From Thermaurantimonas sp046295455 (GTDB lineage: Bacteria; Bacteroidota; Bacteroidia; Flavobacteriales; Schleiferiaceae), in contig JBKBNI010000003.1 in assembly GCA_046295455.1 (NCBI GenBank), forward strand, positions 277,452 through 341,451: DNA of 64,000 nucleotides, written 5' to 3'. The position numbers were made by a program, and so were the translations under genes. Under the pieces are notes generated by a model that saw only the letters and a program-made list of their open reading frames with translations, ran no database searches and had not been told where the DNA came from. Below are positions 59,880 through 64,000 of the stretch, one piece after another. Numbering within the stretch: the stretch's first letter is position 1; each line of letters starts with the position of its first letter.

Positions 59880-61637
59880 ATGAAAACATTCTTTCAAATG
59901 TTAATTGCAAGCATCCTCGGTGGTGCTATTTTGATCTCAATTATCATCTTCACATTGGTTGGAATAGGTCTGGCAAGCCAAAAAGAATTTGTGTTGAAAG
60001 AAAACTCAGTCTTGCTTCTGGATTTGAATTATCCGATCAATGAGCGAGAGTCAAACAATCCTTTTCAAAATTTTGACCCTGTCACAGGCCAAAACACAAA
60101 ATCACTTGGCTTGTATGAAATAGTAATGGCCATAAGAGAGGCAAAGACCAATGATAACGTAGTCGGAATCTATCTGAAAGCGGGAAGTGTACAGGCAGGC
60201 TTTGGCACCTTAAAAGAAATTCGGGATGCATTGACAGACTTTAAAGAATCCGGAAAGTTTATTGTCACCTTTGATGAAAATCTCTCACAAAGAGGTTTAT
60301 ATCTCTGTAGTGTAGCAGACAGCATCTATGTATCGGCTGAGGGTATTGTTGAGTTCGGCGGACTATCGGCCTCTGTGCCTTTCTTCAGAAAGTTTTTGGA
60401 GAATGTCGGGATTAAGGCAGAAGTTGTACGCGGAAGCAACAATAAATTTAAATCAGCTGTCGAACCGTATCTGGAGTATGAGATCAGCGAAGCCAATCGG
60501 GAACAAATCCGAACGCTTCAAAATTCATTTTGGAAAATTATTCGTTCGGAAATTTCTGGATCCAGAAATATAGCTCCTGAGCTATTGGATGATATAGCCA
60601 ATACACGCAACGCCACCATACCCGAAAAAGCAGCAGAATATAAATTGATTACAAGGCCGGCATATTTGGACGAAGTTCGCGATGTGCTTACTTCACTTAC
60701 AAAAACTAAAGACTTTGAAAGCATAAAATTTGCAACCATTAACCAGATCAATACTGTAGCCAAAAAAGAAAAATCCAAATCTTCAAAAGACCGAATTGCC
60801 ATCATCTTTGCACAAGGCGAAATAGGAAGTGGGGAAGGAAGCGACACACAAATAGGTAGCGATCGGATCGCTGCGGCCATTCGCAAGGCTCATGAAGACA
60901 AAAAAGTAAAAGCCATTGTACTGAGAGTCAATAGTCCGGGAGGCTCTGTACTGGCTAGCGATATCATTCTTAGAGAAGCCATAAGGGCACGAGAGAAGAA
61001 GCCATTCATCGTTTCGTTTGGCGATCTTGCCGCATCGGGAGGGTACTACATTTCCTGTATGGCTGACACGATTGTCTCACAGCCAACCACCATCACAGGC
61101 TCAATTGGGGTATTTGGACTGTTTTTTAGTGCCCAGGATCTGCTCAATAATAAGATAGGGGTGCGATTCGATGTTGTTAAAACCCATGAATTTGCAGATT
61201 TTGGAGCCATTGACAGACCTCTCCGCGAAAGCGAACGAAATTTTCTTCAAAAATATATAGATCGTTTTTACGGATCGTTTCTCCAAAAAGTAGCTGACGG
61301 GCGTCGCTTAGACTCACTTTTTGTGGACAGCATCGGCCAAGGAAGAGTATGGAGTGGTGAATGGGGGTTAAAGCTAGGATTGGTCGATGTGCTTGGCGGG
61401 CTTAACGATGCCGTCGAAATTGCAGCGTCTAAGGCAGAACTCGATACATATAAAATAGTGACCTATCCGGAGCCTGAAAATCCATTCTCAGCCCTGCTCA
61501 AGCAGTTAGGCCTTGACCAGGAAGCTCGTATGAAAAAAGAATTAGGTATTTTATACCCCTACGTAGAGAAAGTAAAATCTCTGTACAGACGCCAAGGACT
61601 TTTGATGCGTATGGAATACGATTTTATTTTAGAATAA
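59880..61637 (+). CDS. sppA: signal peptide peptidase SppA (67K type)
   Basis: 585 residues: an N-terminal membrane helix (about residues 8-33), then two tandem ClpP-like halves. The catalytic Lys is in NKFKSAVEPYLE (near 191), the nucleophile Ser in DLAASGGYYIS (near 386). SPGGSVLASD precedes it. Cleaves leftover signal peptides in the membrane. Divergent from folK; followed by the transporter gene after 2 bp. Confidence 0.94.
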   Translation: MKTFFQMLIASILGGAILISIIIFTLVGIGLASQKEFVLKENSVLLLDLNYPINERESNNPFQNFDPVTGQNTKSLGLYEIVMAIREAKTNDNVVGIYLKAGSVQAGFGTLKEIRDALTDFKESGKFIVTFDENLSQRGLYLCSVADSIYVSAEGIVEFGGLSASVPFFRKFLENVGIKAEVVRGSNNKFKSAVEPYLEYEISEANREQIRTLQNSFWKIIRSEISGSRNIAPELLDDIANTRNATIPEKAAEYKLITRPAYLDEVRDVLTSLTKTKDFESIKFATINQINTVAKKEKSKSSKDRIAIIFAQGEIGSGEGSDTQIGSDRIAAAIRKAHEDKKVKAIVLRVNSPGGSVLASDIILREAIRAREKKPFIVSFGDLAASGGYYISCMADTIVSQPTTITGSIGVFGLFFSAQDLLNNKIGVRFDVVKTHEFADFGAIDRPLRESERNFLQKYIDRFYGSFLQKVADGRRLDSLFVDSIGQGRVWSGEWGLKLGLVDVLGGLNDAVEIAASKAELDTYKIVTYPEPENPFSALLKQLGLDQEARMKKELGILYPYVEKVKSLYRRQGLLMRMEYDFILE

Positions 61638-61639
61638 AC

Positions 61640-62332
61640 TTGAGTGAATCGTTTCCACATAAGAAAGACTCCGCGCGAAGAGACTACATGCTCCTTGCAG
61701 CTCTCTTTGTAAGCGCACTGATCACTTGCAACCTGATTGCCAATAAATTTGTCACGGTTGAACTTGGTTTTAAGAGTTTTATTATATCGGCAGGTGTATT
61801 ACCCTATCCTTTTACATTTTTAATTACGGATATTCTTTCTGAAATATTCGGAAAAAAGAAAACACAGGAAGTAGTAATAGCGGGATTTATAGCAGCACTG
61901 TTTACCTTAGGCATTTTGGCCCTTGGAGCGTCGTTTCACGCCATTCCTAATTCAGTGGTCTCAGATGATACATACAATCAGGTATTCAGAAACTCATGGC
62001 GGCTAATCGGAGCTTCTATGGTGGCATATATCGTGGCACAATTGGTGGATGTCAGACTCTTTCACTTTTGGAAAAGACTTACTAAAGGCCGTATGCTTTG
62101 GGTGCGAAACAATTTTTCGACCATTCTTTCGCAACTTGTTGACACAATACTTGTGGTCACAATTATTTTTTTCGGAAGAGAAGACTTTCAGACCATTACA
62201 AGCTATATTATTGACGGCTGGCTTTTTAAAGTAATGATTGCGGCACTTGATACACCTTTTTTTTACGCAGGCGTATTTTGGTATCGTAGAAAATATGGCA
62301 TCTCTGATTCGAGTCAGGAAGTAGATTTTTAG
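61640..62332 (+). CDS. queuosine precursor transporter (YhhQ/DUF165)
   Basis: 230 residues from a TTG start (an internal ATG at codon 17 is the next choice). Six or so membrane helices; YPFTFLITDILSEIFGKK near 52 is the YhhQ signature, and the pattern SQLVDTILVVTIIF near 160 repeats it. Imports 7-cyano-7-deazaguanine for queuosine synthesis in E. coli; inferred here from family. Lies 2 bp after sppA. Confidence 0.88.
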   Translation: MSESFPHKKDSARRDYMLLAALFVSALITCNLIANKFVTVELGFKSFIISAGVLPYPFTFLITDILSEIFGKKKTQEVVIAGFIAALFTLGILALGASFHAIPNSVVSDDTYNQVFRNSWRLIGASMVAYIVAQLVDVRLFHFWKRLTKGRMLWVRNNFSTILSQLVDTILVVTIIFFGREDFQTITSYIIDGWLFKVMIAALDTPFFYAGVFWYRRKYGISDSSQEVDF

Positions 62333-62337
62333 TAAAA

Positions 62338-63735
62338 ATGAAATTACTTACAGCCGCACAAGGCGTTCGCAGCATCCAACTGGCGGTTTTTGCGCTCAAA
62401 GTGCCCTATCTCTTTGTAGGCTATGGTCCGGAAGAAGATGCCTGGGGGCACGTTTATAACATTATAGAAATGTACGAGGAGGGACATTATATCATATCCC
62501 GGCTGCCTGGGCACCCGGCTTATGAGGCGTTGATGTTTTTGTTTTTTCCTCTGATAAAATTTCCTTTCATCATTAATGGATTAAGCGCTTTGGCGGGGTC
62601 TCTTGCAATTGGTGAATTTTTTAGGTTGATGTGCATCGTGAGGACGAAGCATTCGATTCTTTGGACACTTGCCTTTGGGTTGTTTCCGGCTTTTTTTATC
62701 GGAAGCACCTATGCCATCGACTATGCATTTACTACATGGCTGATGCTAAGAGGCGTCCGATTGCTCTTGCAAGGCAATTACACTAATTCAGGAGTGTACA
62801 TTGGACTCTCAGCGGCTTTTCGGATCACTTCACTCGCCCTCTTGTTGCCGGCGGTGATCTTAATGTTTCAGAAGAAGGTAAATTTCAGATATTATGTTTA
62901 CTTTCTGGCTTCCTCTTCGTTCGTAGCGGGTTTATTCTACCTACCGGCGATATTGACATATGGCTCTGGATTTTTCGATTTTCACAGGCCTCCCGGATCA
63001 GGATTTTTAAAAGCCTTTTATAAGTTTTTGCCGGGCGCATGGGGTGTTTTGGGTTCGGCTGGAATACTACTCCTTCTTATATTTTTCATCAAATCATTAC
63101 GAAAGGAGCAGTTACGCGAGTATTTTAAAAATCCTGTAATTTTATTTAGCCTACTTACAGTGGCTCTTTTTACCACAGCATATGTATGTCTTCCGGAAAA
63201 GTCTGCGTTTACCATTCCGATCTACTCCTTTTTAATGCTGATATGTGCATCTCAACAAATCAGGTATATACGATTCATTTTAGTAACACTTTGTGCAAGT
63301 ATATTTATCATGGGAGTTCAATTTGTGCATCCATACAGAGGAATAGATCCCTCTGACTTTTCGGTACAGCACAGGTTTGGGGATTCTTCAACTGAATTTT
63401 CTCCATTTAAAGGACTTTATTTTAGTGAACTTGAAAAGCGAAAAAATAAAAATAAATTTGCTCAGTGTGCATATAAAGCCCTCTCTGAATACAGCGATTC
63501 AAATATGGTGGTGATTGCCGGGTGGTGGTATGCAAATCTTAAAACAATCGAGTGGAACAGGCAATCGTTCTTAAACGTTCATTTGGTTTATTATCTGACT
63601 GAAGACCAGGTCCAAGACTACCTCAGACAAGGCTACACTATACGCCATCTTGAAGAATTACATCTTGTAAATGACAGGCTAAAACGCACGAAGCTTAAAA
63701 ATTCTTCCAAAAAAATAGAAATATCGTGTATATGA
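62338..63735 (+). CDS. GT39/GT83-like polytopic membrane protein
   Basis: 465 residues with about ten hydrophobic helices. YGPEEDAWGHV near 38 places an acidic pair in the first outside loop, where GT-C transferases keep their catalytic Asp, and SRLPGHPAYE follows. This suggests a polyprenyl-linked sugar transferase, but similarity is weak and the substrate is unknown. 5 bp after the transporter gene; the stop overlaps the next start by 4 bp. Confidence 0.6.
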   Translation: MKLLTAAQGVRSIQLAVFALKVPYLFVGYGPEEDAWGHVYNIIEMYEEGHYIISRLPGHPAYEALMFLFFPLIKFPFIINGLSALAGSLAIGEFFRLMCIVRTKHSILWTLAFGLFPAFFIGSTYAIDYAFTTWLMLRGVRLLLQGNYTNSGVYIGLSAAFRITSLALLLPAVILMFQKKVNFRYYVYFLASSSFVAGLFYLPAILTYGSGFFDFHRPPGSGFLKAFYKFLPGAWGVLGSAGILLLLIFFIKSLRKEQLREYFKNPVILFSLLTVALFTTAYVCLPEKSAFTIPIYSFLMLICASQQIRYIRFILVTLCASIFIMGVQFVHPYRGIDPSDFSVQHRFGDSSTEFSPFKGLYFSELEKRKNKNKFAQCAYKALSEYSDSNMVVIAGWWYANLKTIEWNRQSFLNVHLVYYLTEDQVQDYLRQGYTIRHLEELHLVNDRLKRTKLKNSSKKIEISCI

Positions 63736-64000
63736 ATGAAGAAAACATCTATTCAGGAAAAGCGCCAAAACCTGTAGGGTTATATCCTCACGCTCGCCGA
63801 GTCGGAAATTTGTTGTTTCTCTCAGGTGTGGGACCAAGGCAAGTGGGTTCAGATACGCATGATTCAGGAGTTCCGGGTCTTTCATTGGATCACAATGGCA
63901 ATTTCAAAAATTTTGACTTTGAGGCTGATTTGAAGCGATTTTCACAGAGGTTTTTCCAGATGAGTATTCGGTTTGGACTCCAAATTGACGGTATCCGAAA
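63732..64000 (+). CDS. RidA-family protein, C-terminus beyond window edge
   Basis: 89 codons visible from the ATG at 63732 (ATGA overlap with the upstream stop). PVGLYPHARRVGNLLFLSG is the YjgF/RidA start, and the GVGPRQVG continuation with an insertion resembles 2-aminomuconate deaminase-like members. The family deaminates reactive enamine or imine intermediates. The specific role needs the missing half. Confidence 0.75.
   Translation, partial: MNEENIYSGKAPKPVGLYPHARRVGNLLFLSGVGPRQVGSDTHDSGVPGLSLDHNGNFKNFDFEADLKRFSQRFFQMSIRFGLQIDGIR

Overview
The window is an ordinary-looking, densely coded chromosomal segment of a member of the Bacteroidota, most plausibly a Saprospiraceae- or Chitinophagales-like lineage (inference; no marker here fixes the family). 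Evidence for the phylum: a secreted protein with a type IX secretion C-terminal sorting domain, a CusA-type metal pump fused to its own TolC-like outer-membrane domain, a eukaryote-type (GT3) glycogen synthase, a FolK/deoxynucleoside-kinase pair, a large DUF4175-like membrane protein beside ybeY and mnmG, and repeated Bacteroidota -7 promoter elements (TAnnTTTG) in front of genes and tRNAs. Almost all genes are housekeeping genes. No phage, IS element, CRISPR array or rRNA was seen.

Layout. 1-3066: the first codons of pgk (minus), then holB and glycogen synthase (plus). 3047-8635 (minus): DUF4175-like protein, ybeY, mnmG and a methyltransferase, with a parS-like palindrome lying on the ybeY stop codon. 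8671-12148 (plus): gltX, folB, tRNA-Cys, aldehyde dehydrogenase. 12153-15909: Nudix hydrolase and MORN-repeat protein (minus), rpiB (plus), DUF3298-like lipoprotein (minus). 15971-21861 (minus): heavy-metal efflux operon (His-containing small protein, CusA-TolC fusion, CusB-like adaptor). 21869-23399 (plus): tadA, a small membrane protein, bacilliredoxin. 23440-28172 (minus): tRNA-Arg, rluD, T9SS cargo, PASTA protein, a GT2. 28239-29889: a second GT2, then tRNA-fMet followed by a GIY-YIG gene and a decayed tandem copy of that unit. 29919-34782 (minus): korA and nfu; TauE/SafE, ccoH and ccoG.

35171-38525 (plus): hemC and a TPR histidine kinase/LuxR-type regulator pair. 38529-41117 (minus): lipoprotein, SDR, Nudix/winged-helix regulator, inorganic pyrophosphatase. 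41309-45502 (plus): DsbD-like reductase, lipoprotein, thyA, paaD. 45517-50726 (minus): ribF, deoxynucleoside kinase, thioredoxin-fold protein, OstA-like protein, beta-barrel. 50838-53692: hemN (plus), anmK (minus) and a 55-residue membrane protein (minus). 53726-58666 (plus): DUF6427-like membrane protein, paaY-like hexapeptide protein, secA. 58672-59840 (minus): deoxynucleoside kinase 2 and folK. 59880-64000 (plus): sppA, queuosine-precursor transporter, a GT39-like membrane protein and a truncated RidA-family gene.

The first 16 kb or so are clearly more AT-rich than the later part (judged by eye). The most unusual structure is the tandem tRNA-fMet-3'-end/terminator/GIY-YIG unit at 29355-29889. 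The next most notable are the parS-like site at 5823-5838, the inverted-repeat divergent promoter at 8650-8667, and the signal peptide and Shine-Dalgarno-like start embedded in the CusA-TolC fusion. Many genes overlap by 1-14 bp, implying translational coupling.
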